A stretch of 64,000 nucleotides of DNA from an uncultured Bacteroidales bacterium (GCA_902777835.1 CACYVC010000007.1:1-64000), one strand, 5' to 3'; shown: positions 8,989-18,979, counted from the stretch's first letter. The notes: generated from the letters alone by a model not told the origin. Numbers and translations are program-made.

Positions 8989-10176
8989 ATGAAACGATTT
9001 CTAATTCTTTTAGTAACGATGGCGACTTGCGTCTCTGCATGGGCTGCAGAACCTTATGCAGTTTACAACCAAAGCGACAAAACACTCACCTTTTATTACG
9101 GCAATAAGCCAGCAGGAGCTTTTAGTCTAAATAGTGGCAGCAACTTACCTGAATGGTACAATTACGGAGCCTCTGCCGCTGTACAGAAAGTGGTATTCAA
9201 TTCATCGTTTGTTCAAGCACGCCCCACTAGTACTTATGCCTGGTTCTCCGAAATGGAAAACCTCACCAGAATCAAAGGATTGAGTTACCTCAACACATCA
9301 AATGTGACCAATATGGCATATATGTTTTTAGATTGCATAAATCTTCCATCACTTGATGTGAGTAGCTTCAACACATCTAAAGTAACTAATATGGCATATA
9401 TGTTCTGTAGGTGCGAAGATTTGACCTCACTAGACTTAAGTAGCTTCAATACAGCAAATGTGACCAACATGAACTATATGTTTGATGGCTGCAGAAATCT
9501 TACATCACTTGATTTGAGCAGCTTTAATACAAAAAATGTGACCAACATGAGATTTATGTTTAATCATTGCCACAAAATCACATCACTTGATGTGAGCAAC
9601 TTCAACACAGCAAATGTGACCAGTATGTATAGCATGTTCTCTGGGTGTAGCGATCTTACATCACTTGATTTGAGCAACTTCAACACTGTAAATGTGACTG
9701 ACATGATGTTAATGTTCTATGAGTGTAGCAATCTTACCTCACTTGATTTGAGTGGCTTCAACACAGCAAATGTTAAATATATGTCTTACATGTTCGCAAT
9801 TTGTTCCAAACTTAAAACAATTACCGTGAGGTGCACTTGGAGCACAGAGACAGTGTTCAACTCACTCAGTATGTTTAAAGACTGTTTTGAACTCGTAGGT
9901 GGTGCAGGAACTACTTATGATTCTAATCAAACCGATGCTGCTTATGCCCACATCGACGGTGGCCCTAGCAATCCTGGTTACTTCACGGCCAATAATTCGG
10001 CCATCCATGGCGACGTGAACGGCGATGACATTGTGACCGCTGCCGACATTACTGCCCTCTATGAGTACTTGCTCAACAACGACAGCAGACTCATCGTCAA
10101 TGGAGACCAAACAGGTGACGGACTTATCACCGCAGCCGATATCACCGCAGTCTATGGTGTGATGCTGAGCAATTGA
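8989..10176 (+). CDS. Secreted DUF285 (BspA-type) repeat protein with dockerin
   Basis: A 395-residue protein with a signal peptide (1-20, ending SAWAA). Residues about 92-274 form seven tandem 26-residue repeats of the form LTSLDLSxFNTxNVTNMxxMF, with a degenerate eighth to residue 300; this is the DUF285 (PF03382) solenoid of BspA-like surface proteins. The end of the repeat block, DGGPSNPGYFT, is typical for the family. The C-terminal dockerin (340-395) carries DVNGDD in loop 1 (Asp for Gly) and DQTGDG in loop 2. It is the only plus-strand gene amid minus-strand proteases and converges on the 10275 gene across a strong hairpin. Likely an adhesin or scaffold-like surface protein; ligand unknown. 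Confidence 0.85.
   Translation: MKRFLILLVTMATCVSAWAAEPYAVYNQSDKTLTFYYGNKPAGAFSLNSGSNLPEWYNYGASAAVQKVVFNSSFVQARPTSTYAWFSEMENLTRIKGLSYLNTSNVTNMAYMFLDCINLPSLDVSSFNTSKVTNMAYMFCRCEDLTSLDLSSFNTANVTNMNYMFDGCRNLTSLDLSSFNTKNVTNMRFMFNHCHKITSLDVSNFNTANVTSMYSMFSGCSDLTSLDLSNFNTVNVTDMMLMFYECSNLTSLDLSGFNTANVKYMSYMFAICSKLKTITVRCTWSTETVFNSLSMFKDCFELVGGAGTTYDSNQTDAAYAHIDGGPSNPGYFTANNSAIHGDVNGDDIVTAADITALYEYLLNNDSRLIVNGDQTGDGLITAADITAVYGVMLSN
9262..9889 (+). repeat. Tandem 78-bp coding repeats
   Basis: Seven full and one degenerate 78-bp units encode the DUF285 repeats of the 8989-10176 gene. The units diverge at third positions but keep the AATGTGACC-type core. Confidence 0.8.
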
Positions 10177-10214
10177 GGCAATGCATAATTCATAATGCAC
10201 AATTGTTTTTTAAG

Positions 10215-10258
10215 ACTATTAAGGACAAGACAATATATTTTGCCTTGTCCTTAATAGT
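10215..10258. terminator. Bidirectional terminator, perfect 15-bp stem
   Basis: ACTATTAAGGACAAG (10215-10229) pairs perfectly with 10244-10258 around a 14-nt AT-rich loop, between two convergent dockerin genes. The left flank has a T-run (10205-10211). Confidence 0.75.
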
Positions 10259-10274
10259 ATTTACCGAAAGGGCG

Positions 10275-13200
10275 TTAATTGCCAAGCAAGATGTTGTAGA
10301 TTACGGTGATGTCAACGGTTGTGATCTCGCCATCGCCATCAACATCGCTGGTGGCGAGATAGGTCTCATCGCCGTTGAGCAAGTAGTTGTAGATGGCGGT
10401 AATGTCAACTGCTGTCACCTCTCCATCACCATCTACGTCGCCATAGACGCCACCTGCAAGGGTGGTGACAGTGATTAAGTTTGACCACGGGCTCTCCTTA
10501 GTTCCAAACACTGCCTTCACGTCGTAGAAATAGGTCGTGGCAGGATCAAGGTCAAGAACCTCGTAGCTGTTGGATGTGATGTCAGTAAATATCACTCCGT
10601 CAAAATCAATAGACCTCGTGACACCTGCACGCTCACCATCGATGATGTGGATGCTTGTAAGCACTACGCGCTTGCCATTGGCTGTTGTCTCAAACTTAAT
10701 CTTTTGGCCAGCGGCAGCATTGCAGTCAAGCACTACAGTAAAGGTTGCCTCGTTGTTGTCGGCCACAGTGACAGTCTCACTTGCGTTGCCACAAGTAACC
10801 TTGAAGCCACAGTTGGTGTCGTTGTTGAAGGCCTTAGCCTTGAAGGCGACAGTGACCTTGTTGTCGGTCAGTGTGAGTCCAGGAGAAGTCAAAGTTCCTA
10901 ACGAAGAGCCAGTACCCAAGCGCACACCGCCTATAGCCTCATAGACCTTAGAGCCCGTCCAGCCCTCATTGTCCATATAGTTGTCAAAGGTGTTACCAAT
11001 ATCAATAGAGCCAGCCTTAGTGCACTTCGAGAATCCCTCGGTGAGAATGTCGTAGTTCTTAGGCACAACGCGCAGGTTGTAGCTGTCGGCGCCCTCGCAT
11101 GGCGTCCAATTGGCGACAAAGCTGTTGTTAGTAATCTCGGTGGCAGCAACAGCCACTGGCACGGGATAACTCGAGAGCGGAGTCTTGAAACCAATCTCAT
11201 AGAGGTAAGAATAGTCATTGTAGATGTGAACCATGTAAATCTTGGAGGCATTAAGCTCGCTCGAAGTTATTACTTCGGTGGTGTTGTAAACCGAGCTTTG
11301 CTTGGTGTCGATAGGAGTGGTTCCAGCGGTTAGCGAGCCATCGGAATTGAGCGAGCACTCATAGATGCGCATAATTAGTGGATAAGTATCGCTGCGGTTG
11401 TAGGCATACTGCTTAACTTGGGTACAGTTGGTCACATAGAAATACTGGTTGAGGCCATTCCAGTCACAGGCGTAGCTGGGTTTGGAGCCAAAATAGCTGT
11501 CGTCGCCTAGGAAAATGTCGGTAGCGCCCCATGAAGTGCTATAAGATTCACTGATGTTGTTGTCGAACCATTCCTGCATGGAGTTTGCCATCATCACACC
11601 ATAGTTAGAAACGGTAAGCCAAGCGCAGTCTTGGTCTTCATACTCGGTGTATCGATACAAGTTTTGAATGTCGCTTGTGTTCCAGCCTGCATCATCTATG
11701 GTCTCATGCTTAGTGATGTTAAGATAAGGATCGCTTGCAGTGCCTCCATCAAGAATCTCGCCTATGAGCTGGACAGTCTTGCTCTCGGCGCCATTGCTGG
11801 AGAAGGTGACTGTAGCGTTGTATTCACCCACGGCAGCCGAGTTGAATGTCACAACCACATCAACAGGGGTGTGGGCATCGGTGCTGCTTTGAGATATGCT
11901 CGTTGGTGAAACGGTGAAAACTCCATTCTCGTCGTTGAGCGTCACCGTCACATCATTGGGCAAGAACGCGCCAGTGAGGGTGATGGTCTTGCTCACAGGC
12001 AAAGATGCAACAGTAGTGAAACTTAGGGTATTGGGTTCAACAAGCAGTGTGGGAACACGAGGCAGAGCTGTTCCAGAAATTGGCACGGTAACGGTCTCCA
12101 CATCATCGTCAGCGCAGCTTAAGGTAAGGGTTGCATCGCTGCTGCCAGCCTGAGTTGGTGAATAGGTGACGGTCACGTCATAACCATTGGCCGCCTGCTG
12201 AGGAGTGATGGTGGTAGCGTTAATGCTATAGAGTTCAGAACCATTCAATGTAACGTTGATATTGCTCTCGATGTTGACAGCATTAACTTTCACAACCTCG
12301 GTGTAGGTCTCACCAGCGAAACCATTGAAAATTACATCCTCAGGGTTGGCAACGATGTGGCCATAGGGCGGCTGAATGCCGAGTACCATGCGCTGATTGT
12401 CGCTAAAGGTGTAGCTGCGGGCTGAGAAAGCATTCATGGCGCACCAGCTGTTGCCCTCTCCGCTCCATCCAAAGTTCACGTGATATTTGTTGAGGCTTGT
12501 GTCATATCCATCAACATTGAATGCGTGTCCTCCAGCGCCGCCCACATCCACGCCACAGTACACCACAGGGCGATGATTGATAATCTCCTCTTGCACCATC
12601 TGCGCCCATTGCTCCTCGCTATAGTCGCTCTTTTTCACAAAGCGGCAAGTGGTAGCGTCATAGCCGAAGCTTATATACATGTCGGCAATAACCTGAGTGT
12701 CGGTGGTGAAGATGCCACTACCCTCAGTGCCATACATCATGTGTTCCTTCTGCCCCACATAGCGCATCAGTGTGGCAACCGCGGCAGCCTGGGCGGGTGT
12801 GTAGTCGCCAGTGTAGTCGTCAATCATGTTGTCCCAGTCGAAGGTGACAGCGGGCAGGGCAGGATAAGTATAGGTGACACTATTATACTCACCCAAGTCA
12901 AGAGTGGTGGTGTAGGAAGGAATGGGACCTACCTGATGGGTGGGATATTTCCAGTGGTATAGTATCATCGATGCCGAAGTAGCAGCACAACCTGTATAGC
13001 ACTCATAGGTGGTGCCATTGTAAGTGAAATGACACTGGTCGTTGTATGGGGCTGCCTGATACCAGAGGGCAGTCAACAATGGGCCTATAGATTGGTAGCC
13101 TTTTAGCATCGGCGACTTGATGGCAGTGGGTTTGTCAACCTTCACATCAGGATGAGTGAGCAACCAGTCAAGCTGCTGCTTGTAGTTGTCGAGCCACGCC

Positions 13201-13520
13201 TGCATGTTTTTGGGCATGTCATCAAGTTTGAGGGGCCTATCGCCAATGGCGAGGATTTCCTCGGCACGGTCGTCACCCGACACAATCACAAACGTAGTGG
13301 CGGTGTTGAAGATGTAATACACTGGAGCATCGGCATTCTCGCCCATCTCGGTTTTGATGAGCTTGGCATCGGCAGCTCCAGGCGTCATGAATTTGCCTGC
13401 ATATACCTTGTTCATAAGATAGTGCTGAGCCTTAATTCTCGCCTTTGTCACGTCAACGGGTGCCGCCATCAGTTGCACAGCAACCATGATGACAGTCATG
13501 ATGGATAAGAGTTTTCTCAT
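10275..13520 (-). CDS. Secreted C10 cysteine protease with dockerin
   Basis: 1081 residues from the ATG at 13520; the frame is open further upstream, but only this start gives a signal peptide (MRKLLSIMTV...LMAA). The propeptide-like region is 21-145. The peptidase has C178 in YTGCAATSAS (Ala replaces the usual Pro after Cys) and H332 in AGGHAFNVDGYD, with VNFGWSGEG. Then come two Ig-like domains, the unnamed SDPYL/YEC domain, and a fibronectin III domain interrupted after NLRVVPKNYDILTE by a domain of about 140 residues before resuming at the DLDPATTYFYDVKAVFG strands. A dockerin ends the protein. The C-terminal half is very close in DNA sequence to the next gene (13752) and to the S8 protease at 34428. 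Confidence 0.92.
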   Translation of the reverse strand: MRKLLSIMTVIMVAVQLMAAPVDVTKARIKAQHYLMNKVYAGKFMTPGAADAKLIKTEMGENADAPVYYIFNTATTFVIVSGDDRAEEILAIGDRPLKLDDMPKNMQAWLDNYKQQLDWLLTHPDVKVDKPTAIKSPMLKGYQSIGPLLTALWYQAAPYNDQCHFTYNGTTYECYTGCAATSASMILYHWKYPTHQVGPIPSYTTTLDLGEYNSVTYTYPALPAVTFDWDNMIDDYTGDYTPAQAAAVATLMRYVGQKEHMMYGTEGSGIFTTDTQVIADMYISFGYDATTCRFVKKSDYSEEQWAQMVQEEIINHRPVVYCGVDVGGAGGHAFNVDGYDTSLNKYHVNFGWSGEGNSWCAMNAFSARSYTFSDNQRMVLGIQPPYGHIVANPEDVIFNGFAGETYTEVVKVNAVNIESNINVTLNGSELYSINATTITPQQAANGYDVTVTYSPTQAGSSDATLTLSCADDDVETVTVPISGTALPRVPTLLVEPNTLSFTTVASLPVSKTITLTGAFLPNDVTVTLNDENGVFTVSPTSISQSSTDAHTPVDVVVTFNSAAVGEYNATVTFSSNGAESKTVQLIGEILDGGTASDPYLNITKHETIDDAGWNTSDIQNLYRYTEYEDQDCAWLTVSNYGVMMANSMQEWFDNNISESYSTSWGATDIFLGDDSYFGSKPSYACDWNGLNQYFYVTNCTQVKQYAYNRSDTYPLIMRIYECSLNSDGSLTAGTTPIDTKQSSVYNTTEVITSSELNASKIYMVHIYNDYSYLYEIGFKTPLSSYPVPVAVAATEITNNSFVANWTPCEGADSYNLRVVPKNYDILTEGFSKCTKAGSIDIGNTFDNYMDNEGWTGSKVYEAIGGVRLGTGSSLGTLTSPGLTLTDNKVTVAFKAKAFNNDTNCGFKVTCGNASETVTVADNNEATFTVVLDCNAAAGQKIKFETTANGKRVVLTSIHIIDGERAGVTRSIDFDGVIFTDITSNSYEVLDLDPATTYFYDVKAVFGTKESPWSNLITVTTLAGGVYGDVDGDGEVTAVDITAIYNYLLNGDETYLATSDVDGDGEITTVDITVIYNILLGN

Positions 13521-13533
13521 TGAAGAAAATTTT

Positions 13534-13551
13534 AATATAGTTGTGTTATAA
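13534..13551 (-). promoter_or_regulatory. Shared leader element, copy 1
   Basis: AATATAGTTGTGTTATAA on the plus strand, 17 of 18 to the consensus AATATAGTTGTTTTATAA, 13 nt before the ATG of the 10275-13520 gene and downstream of its promoter, so it is part of the mRNA leader. Confidence 0.55.
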
Positions 13552-13609
13552 ATATAGTCTATGCATGAGATTGGCACAACCTAATCATTGTGTCTTGAAA
13601 AATAGCGCT

Positions 13610-13641
13610 CAAAATTACAAAAAAAATTAATATTATTCCAA
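13610..13641 (-). promoter_or_regulatory. Promoter of the 10275-13520 protease gene
   Basis: Minus-strand TAATTTTG (13610-13617) with TTG (13639-13641) 21 bp upstream. The leader is about 85 nt. Confidence 0.6.
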
Positions 13642-13700
13642 ACATGAGCCATATTTTCAACGAACAGTAATTTTTATGCAAAAAGAGGTGTAAAAACAAT

Positions 13701-13726
13701 GAAAGCGCCCAAATGTGAGCGCTTCC
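13701..13726 (-). terminator. Terminator hairpin after the 13752 gene
   Basis: AAGCGC and GCGCTT arms close a loop of about 10 nt just downstream of the minus-strand stop at 13752. There is no strong T-run. Confidence 0.5.
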
Positions 13727-13751
13727 ATTGAATTGTGTGCTAATAGTGTTT

Positions 13752-16700
13752 TTATTTCTTATTACCCAGCAATATGTTGTAGATAATGGTGATATCTACG
13801 GTTGTGATCTCTCCATCGCCGTCGATGTCACTAGTAGCGATGTAGGTTTCGTCGCCGTCGAGCAGGTAGTTGTAAAGGCAAGTGATGTCGATGGTAGTTA
13901 TCTCGCCATCGCCGTTCACGTCGCCATAAAGTCCACCAGCCAGTGTGGTTACCGAAATCAGGTTAGACCACTTGCTTTGCTTAGCACCAAACACAGCCTT
14001 CACGTCATAGAGGTAGGTTGTGGCTGGATCAAGGTTTTCTACCTTATAGCTGTCAGTAGTGAGGCCTGTGAATGTCACTCCGTCATAATCAATCGACTTG
14101 GCATTGCTAGCGTGCTCGCCATCGATGACGTGGATGCTAGTAAGGATTACGCGCTTGCCATTGGTTGTTGTCTCAAACTTGATCTTCTGGCCAGCGGCAG
14201 CATTGCAGTCAAGTACTACAGTGTAAGTTGCCTCGTTATTGTCGGCCAAAGTGACTGTCTCACTTGCGCTGCCACAAGAGACCTTGAAGCCGCAGTTGGT
14301 GTCGTTGTTGAAGGCCTTAGCCTTGAAGGTTACAGTAACCTTGTTGTCGGTCAATGTAAGGTCTGGAGATGTCAAGTATCCAACCGATGAGCCTGTGCCA
14401 AGACGAATACCGCCAATATTCTCATAGAGCTTAGAACCTGTCCAACCGGCATTGTCCATATAGTTGTCAAGAGTGTTGCCTAAATCTACAGAGCCAGCCT
14501 TGGTGAATTTTGCGAAGCTTTCGGTGAGAATGTCGTAGTTCTTAGGCACAACACGCAGGATGTAGCTGTCGGCACCCTCGCACAGGTTCCAGTTAGCTAC
14601 GAAGCTGTTGGCAGTAATATCGGTTGCGGCAGTTGCCACAGGAGTCTCATATTGATTGAGTGGAGTCTTGAAACCAATCTCCAGGAGGTCGGGATAAGAG
14701 CCACCACCAGTCAATTGCACCTTATAAATCGTTGACTCATCGAGCTCAACTGAAGTGATAACACCGTCGCTGGCTGTTTTAGTGTCAACTGCATTAGTAG
14801 AAGGAGTTACAGTTCCATTGGCATTGAGCGTGCACTCATAGATTGCCAAGCTTGCTGTAGAGCTGCCGTAGCTGCCACCCTTAACAAGAGCCTTGACTTG
14901 AGTACAGTTGGTCACAAAGAATGCTTGATTACCGCTTCCATAAACCGAGTAAGCCTGGTTGCTGCCAAAGTAAGCATTTTGCCCTGGGAACACGTCACTT
15001 GCGCTCCAAGAGTTGTTGTATTGAGAGAGAGATGAGCTAGCCAACCAGTTCTGGCTTGCATCAGCCTTCTGTGCACCATAATTTGAGACAGTGAGCCAAG
15101 CGCACTCCTCGTCTTCATACTCAGTGTATTTGTAGATAGTGCTCATGCCATCCACAGTGGCTCCAGCCTCGTCGATAGTCTCATAGCTGGCGATATTGAG
15201 GTATGGGTCAGAAGCTGTACCACCATCACGAGCTATAGCAGTGAGGTTAACAGTCTTGCTCTCGGCACCCTCGCTAGCAAATGTGATTGAGCCAGTGAAG
15301 CTGCCTTCAGTAGCCGAACTAAATGATACAGCAACAGTTACAGGAGTGTTGACGTCGGTGCTGTTTTGTGAAATTACAGCTGGTGAAACAGTGAACACAC
15401 CCTTAGTGTCGTTAAGTGTTACGTTAACGTCGTTAGTGAGGAACGCTCCAGTGAGAGTGATGGTCTTTGTCACTGTCCTGTCGAGAGTTGCCGCGAAGTC
15501 GAGGCTCTCGGGGTCGATAAGCAGAGTTGGCACGCGTGGTGCAGCCACACCAGTGATGGGCACGGTAACGGTCTCCACTTCCTCATCGGCGCATGAGAGG
15601 GTAATGGTTGCTGAGGTGTTGCCAGCTTGAGTAGGAGCGTAAGTTACAACAACGTCAACGCCACCAGCTGCCTCGGTGGGAGTAATAGTGGTGTGACTGA
15701 TGCTGTAAACATTGTCACCGGCAAGGGCGATTTCAACATTGTTCTCGATGTTACGAGCTTGAACTCTTACAGTCTGGGTGTAGGTCTCGCCTGCAAAGCC
15801 GTTGAAGTTTACCTCCGAAGGATTGGTCTTGATCATGCCCATTGGGGGCTGGATGCCGATAACCATCTGCTGGTCGCTGTTGAAGGTGTAACCACCGCCA
15901 TCCGAGAAGGCGTTCATCGCGCACCAGTTGTTACCGTCGCCGCTCCAACCAAAGTTGATGTGATATTTGTTAAGGCTAGAGTCATATCCGTCAACATTGA
16001 ATGCATGGCCGCCAGCACTTGGATCTACTGCCATGTAAACTACAGGACGTCCCTCGGCCATCTCGGTTTGCAGCAGATTAGCCCAATTTGTCTCACTATA
16101 ACTTGACTTGAGCACCAAGCGAGTGGTGGCCTCATCATATCCGAAGAGAATGAACATGTCGGCAACATTCTGTGCCTCGGTTGTGTAGATTCCGCTACCA
16201 TTAACGCCATACATCATGTGCTCGGCCTGACCCACGTAGCGCATCAGGGTAGCTACTGCGTTACCCTCGGCAGTGGTGTAGGGCTCGTTATGAGTGGTGC
16301 CGTTTTCGTCATACCAAGTGCCATATTTGTCTTTCATGTTGTCCCAGTCAAAAGTGGTGGCTGGAAGAGATGGATAGGTGAAGTCCACCTCGTTGCCCCA
16401 GTAACCGCCACCAATGTCAAGCGTAGAGGAATAAGCGGGAAGAGGACCTACCTGCTCGGTGGGGTATTTCCAGAAGTAAAGCACCATTGATGCCGAAGTG
16501 GCAGGACAACCAGTCACGCAAGTATAGGTAGTGCCACTATATGTAAACTTACACAGGTTGTTGTAGGGCGCAGCCTGGTCCCAGAGGGCTGTCATCAATG
16601 GACCTGTGACAGATTTTTCAAGGGCACTAGACTTGAAGGTAGTGGGTTTGCTAACCTTAGCATCGGGGTGAGTGAGCAGCCAGTCTAGCTGTTCCTTGTA

Positions 16701-17036
16701 ACCGTCAAGCCACACCTGCATGTTCTTTGGAATGCGTTCAAGCAAGAGGGGTTTGTCGCCCACAGCGAGGATTTCCTCGGCACGGTCGTCACCCGATACA
16801 ATCACGAAGGTTGTAGCGGTGTTGAAGATGTAATACACTGGAGTCTGTGCCTTCTCGCCCATCTCGGTCTTTATAAGTTTGGCATCTGCAGCTCCAGGAG
16901 CCATGAATTTGCCGGCATATACCTTGTTGGCAAGGTATTGCTCGGCCTTAGTCTTCGCCGTTGACACATCAACGGGTGCTGCCATCAGTTGCACAGCAAC
17001 TGCCATGACAGTCAGTAATGATAAAAGCTTTTTCAT
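13752..17036 (-). CDS. Secreted C10 cysteine protease with dockerin
   Basis: 1094 residues from the ATG at 17036, which begins the signal peptide MKKLLSLLTVMAVAVQLMAA. The catalytic pair is C177 (VTGCPATSAS) and H344 (AGGHAFNVDGYD), with INFGWSGDG. The peptidase carries a short extra loop (about 240-255, YDENGTTHNE) absent from its neighbours. The tail has two Ig-like domains, the unnamed SDPYL/YEC domain, a fibronectin III domain split by the jelly-roll-like insert (from YDILTESFAKFTKAG), and a dockerin with TSDIDGDG in loop 2. Promoter, leader element and terminator are its own, so it is probably monocistronic. Confidence 0.92.
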   Translation of the reverse strand: MKKLLSLLTVMAVAVQLMAAPVDVSTAKTKAEQYLANKVYAGKFMAPGAADAKLIKTEMGEKAQTPVYYIFNTATTFVIVSGDDRAEEILAVGDKPLLLERIPKNMQVWLDGYKEQLDWLLTHPDAKVSKPTTFKSSALEKSVTGPLMTALWDQAAPYNNLCKFTYSGTTYTCVTGCPATSASMVLYFWKYPTEQVGPLPAYSSTLDIGGGYWGNEVDFTYPSLPATTFDWDNMKDKYGTWYDENGTTHNEPYTTAEGNAVATLMRYVGQAEHMMYGVNGSGIYTTEAQNVADMFILFGYDEATTRLVLKSSYSETNWANLLQTEMAEGRPVVYMAVDPSAGGHAFNVDGYDSSLNKYHINFGWSGDGNNWCAMNAFSDGGGYTFNSDQQMVIGIQPPMGMIKTNPSEVNFNGFAGETYTQTVRVQARNIENNVEIALAGDNVYSISHTTITPTEAAGGVDVVVTYAPTQAGNTSATITLSCADEEVETVTVPITGVAAPRVPTLLIDPESLDFAATLDRTVTKTITLTGAFLTNDVNVTLNDTKGVFTVSPAVISQNSTDVNTPVTVAVSFSSATEGSFTGSITFASEGAESKTVNLTAIARDGGTASDPYLNIASYETIDEAGATVDGMSTIYKYTEYEDEECAWLTVSNYGAQKADASQNWLASSSLSQYNNSWSASDVFPGQNAYFGSNQAYSVYGSGNQAFFVTNCTQVKALVKGGSYGSSTASLAIYECTLNANGTVTPSTNAVDTKTASDGVITSVELDESTIYKVQLTGGGSYPDLLEIGFKTPLNQYETPVATAATDITANSFVANWNLCEGADSYILRVVPKNYDILTESFAKFTKAGSVDLGNTLDNYMDNAGWTGSKLYENIGGIRLGTGSSVGYLTSPDLTLTDNKVTVTFKAKAFNNDTNCGFKVSCGSASETVTLADNNEATYTVVLDCNAAAGQKIKFETTTNGKRVILTSIHVIDGEHASNAKSIDYDGVTFTGLTTDSYKVENLDPATTYLYDVKAVFGAKQSKWSNLISVTTLAGGLYGDVNGDGEITTIDITCLYNYLLDGDETYIATSDIDGDGEITTVDITIIYNILLGNKK

Positions 17037-17059
17037 TAAATGGTAGTTTTTAAAAAATA

Positions 17060-17077
17060 GATATAGTTGTTTTATAA
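17060..17077 (-). promoter_or_regulatory. Shared leader element, copy 2
   Basis: GATATAGTTGTTTTATAA, 17 of 18 to the consensus, 23 nt before the ATG at 17036 and about 14 nt after the predicted transcription start. Confidence 0.6.
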
Positions 17078-17096
17078 TAATATTTTTAAAAGCCGC

Positions 17097-17127
17097 CAAA
17101 GTTACCAATAATTATGGGAATATGCAA
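17097..17127 (-). promoter_or_regulatory. Promoter of the 13752-17036 protease gene
   Basis: Minus-strand TAACTTTG (17097-17104) with TTG (17125-17127) exactly 20 bp upstream. Confidence 0.7.
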
Positions 17128-17195
17128 TAATAACGGATATTTTTTAACAATGAATTCTTGAGAGAGCCAGCACTTTAATAGTTGAGCACTTAAAT

Positions 17196-17228
17196 CAAGA
17201 GCCGCTTCAGGCGGTGAAGCGGCTCTTG
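17196..17228 (-). terminator. Perfect 14-bp hairpin after the 17251 gene
   Basis: CAAGAGCCGCTTCA (17196-17209) pairs perfectly with 17215-17228 around a 5-nt loop. Only a weak T-run follows on the minus strand. The AAGAGCCGC arm recurs in the hairpins at 21214 and 24828. Confidence 0.65.
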
Positions 17229-17250
17229 TAACTATTATATTCTTGTATAA

Positions 17251-18939
17251 TTATACACCAAGAAGGACATTATAGACCACAGTGATATCGACAGCGGTGA
17301 TTGATCCGTCGCCGTCTTGGTCGCCGTAGGTCATTCCCCCGGTGTCACCATTGAGGAGGAAATTATAAAGAATTGTGACATCTACAGAGTTAACCTCACC
17401 GTCGCCATTCACGTCGCCAACAATGGGATTAACGATTGGGGCATCGTCATCCTCAAGATACTCGGGCCATGGCGATAGAGAGTAGTCGATTCTGTTAGAC
17501 CAGTCACTCTCCAGACCACCAAAATAAACTGATTTCACATCATAAGACCAATAGTCATAACCATTGAAGTGTGTAATGCCAGTTACATCGGTAGTGAAAG
17601 AGAAAGTGATGTCGGTGATATTTCTTACGTATGTAGTGTCTTCATCCCAAGCTGGTGTTACATACTTGGTAGAAGCTCCCTCGCTATAATCGCCATAATA
17701 AAGCTTGAAATCGGTCATGATCACACGATGATCTTCTTCTTCACCTCCATCATTTGGATTATACCAATAAGTGTTCTTGAATGTGAAGAATGCCTGGTTG
17801 TTGTCCAAATAATCGGGGAATGGTCTTTCAATCAAGAAAGTGTAATACTTCTCATCGCCTGATATTTCAAAAGCCTGAGAATAACTGCCCATAGACACCA
17901 GCAACTCGCCACTCTCTACACCATCGGCGGGTTTTGCCTTGAACTTAAGGGTGTATTGCCTGAGGTGCCCTGGGATCCTGATGCCCTCCACTGGAGTCAC
18001 AACCAAACCATTATTCTTAATCAAGATACCACCATCGGCACCCTCGATGTCGACACCAGTCCACCCAGTGTTGTCGGTGTAATCATCAAGATTAGTATAG
18101 TTGGGAAGGGCTGAGCCAGCAGTGAAATTAGAGAATTTCTCGCGATAAATCAAGCCTTTCAATGGAGCTGGATAAGTGCGCAGGGTATAGCTCTTAGCAC
18201 CTGGGCAAGCACTCCACGACATTGTAACATGCTCCACTTCAACTTCGGTTGCGTCGTAAGCTACAGGAGGAACAATCTCACCATCAAACTCACCTGGAGT
18301 CTTGAATGCTATTTCATAGAGGTAAGAGTAAGAGTTATAAATCACAATCTTGTAAATCTTTTCTGGGTCGAGCTCATCAGAGGTCATTACCTCGGTACCA
18401 ATATTTTGGTTAGTCAAGGTTTGGATTGGAGTGGTGCCTTCGGTGATTGAGCCGTCGACGTTCTGCTCGCACTCATAGATCTCCATCTTGAAGATGTAGT
18501 AAGAAGCGTTACTGCGATGGTAAGCATACTGCTTAACTTGGGTACAGAAAGTCACATAGAAGGTCTGTGTCTTTGTGGGCTGCTTGTATTTTACCGAATA
18601 AGCAGCATTGTCTCCAAAATAGGCACTTGGACCAGGAAAGATGTCGGTAGCGGTCCATGCGTTAGTGTACTGTGTGTCAGTATCGCTATCGGTCATCGTG
18701 TTCTCAAACCAGTTTTGAGTTGCGTCGGTCTTCATCAAGCCATAGTTTGACAATGTGAGCCAATAGCCGCCACCCTGCTGGGTGTACTCGTAAATGCTCT
18801 GCATGCCATCAACTGTGGCACCAGCCTCGTCGATAGTGGCATACTTAGTGATGTTGAGATAAGGGTCACTAGCTGTGCCAACAGCCATCATTGGCAATAC
18901 AAAAGCCATGACGGTCAATAGGGATAAAAGCTTTTTCAT
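17251..18939 (-). CDS. Protease-less paralog: unnamed domain, split FnIII and dockerin
   Basis: 562 residues. The signal peptide is almost that of the C10 proteases (MKKLLSLLTVMAFVLPMMAV), but the mature protein starts directly with the SDPYL/YEC domain (about 22-210). The propeptide, peptidase and Ig domains are absent. A fibronectin III domain follows, split after TLRTYPAPLKG by a long beta-rich insert (about 240-450) and resuming at YDVKSVYFGGLESDWSN. The dockerin (about 508-562) has DVNGDG and DQDGDG loops. There is no catalytic motif. It may be a binding or accessory partner of the proteases, or a product of domain loss. It has its own promoter and leader element. Confidence 0.75.
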   Translation of the reverse strand: MKKLLSLLTVMAFVLPMMAVGTASDPYLNITKYATIDEAGATVDGMQSIYEYTQQGGGYWLTLSNYGLMKTDATQNWFENTMTDSDTDTQYTNAWTATDIFPGPSAYFGDNAAYSVKYKQPTKTQTFYVTFCTQVKQYAYHRSNASYYIFKMEIYECEQNVDGSITEGTTPIQTLTNQNIGTEVMTSDELDPEKIYKIVIYNSYSYLYEIAFKTPGEFDGEIVPPVAYDATEVEVEHVTMSWSACPGAKSYTLRTYPAPLKGLIYREKFSNFTAGSALPNYTNLDDYTDNTGWTGVDIEGADGGILIKNNGLVVTPVEGIRIPGHLRQYTLKFKAKPADGVESGELLVSMGSYSQAFEISGDEKYYTFLIERPFPDYLDNNQAFFTFKNTYWYNPNDGGEEEDHRVIMTDFKLYYGDYSEGASTKYVTPAWDEDTTYVRNITDITFSFTTDVTGITHFNGYDYWSYDVKSVYFGGLESDWSNRIDYSLSPWPEYLEDDDAPIVNPIVGDVNGDGEVNSVDVTILYNFLLNGDTGGMTYGDQDGDGSITAVDITVVYNVLLGV

Positions 18940-18961
18940 AAATAACGAAAATTTAATTGTG

Positions 18962-18979
18962 GATATAGTTGTTTTATAT
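18962..18979 (-). promoter_or_regulatory. Shared leader element, copy 3
   Basis: GATATAGTTGTTTTATAT, 16 of 18 to the consensus, 22 nt before the ATG at 18939. Confidence 0.55.

Noticed and set aside
13520-13577. Upstream-extended starts for several secreted proteins (10275, 13752, 34428, 44598, 48666 and 56079 genes)
   Set aside because: The extra N-terminal residues overlap leader DNA and bury the signal peptide; the internal Met starting MKK, MRK or MMK gives a normal signal sequence.
17109-17195. Candidate tRNA or small RNA in short intergenic gaps
   Set aside because: No cloverleaf, CCA end or other conserved RNA signature could be found here or in the other gaps.
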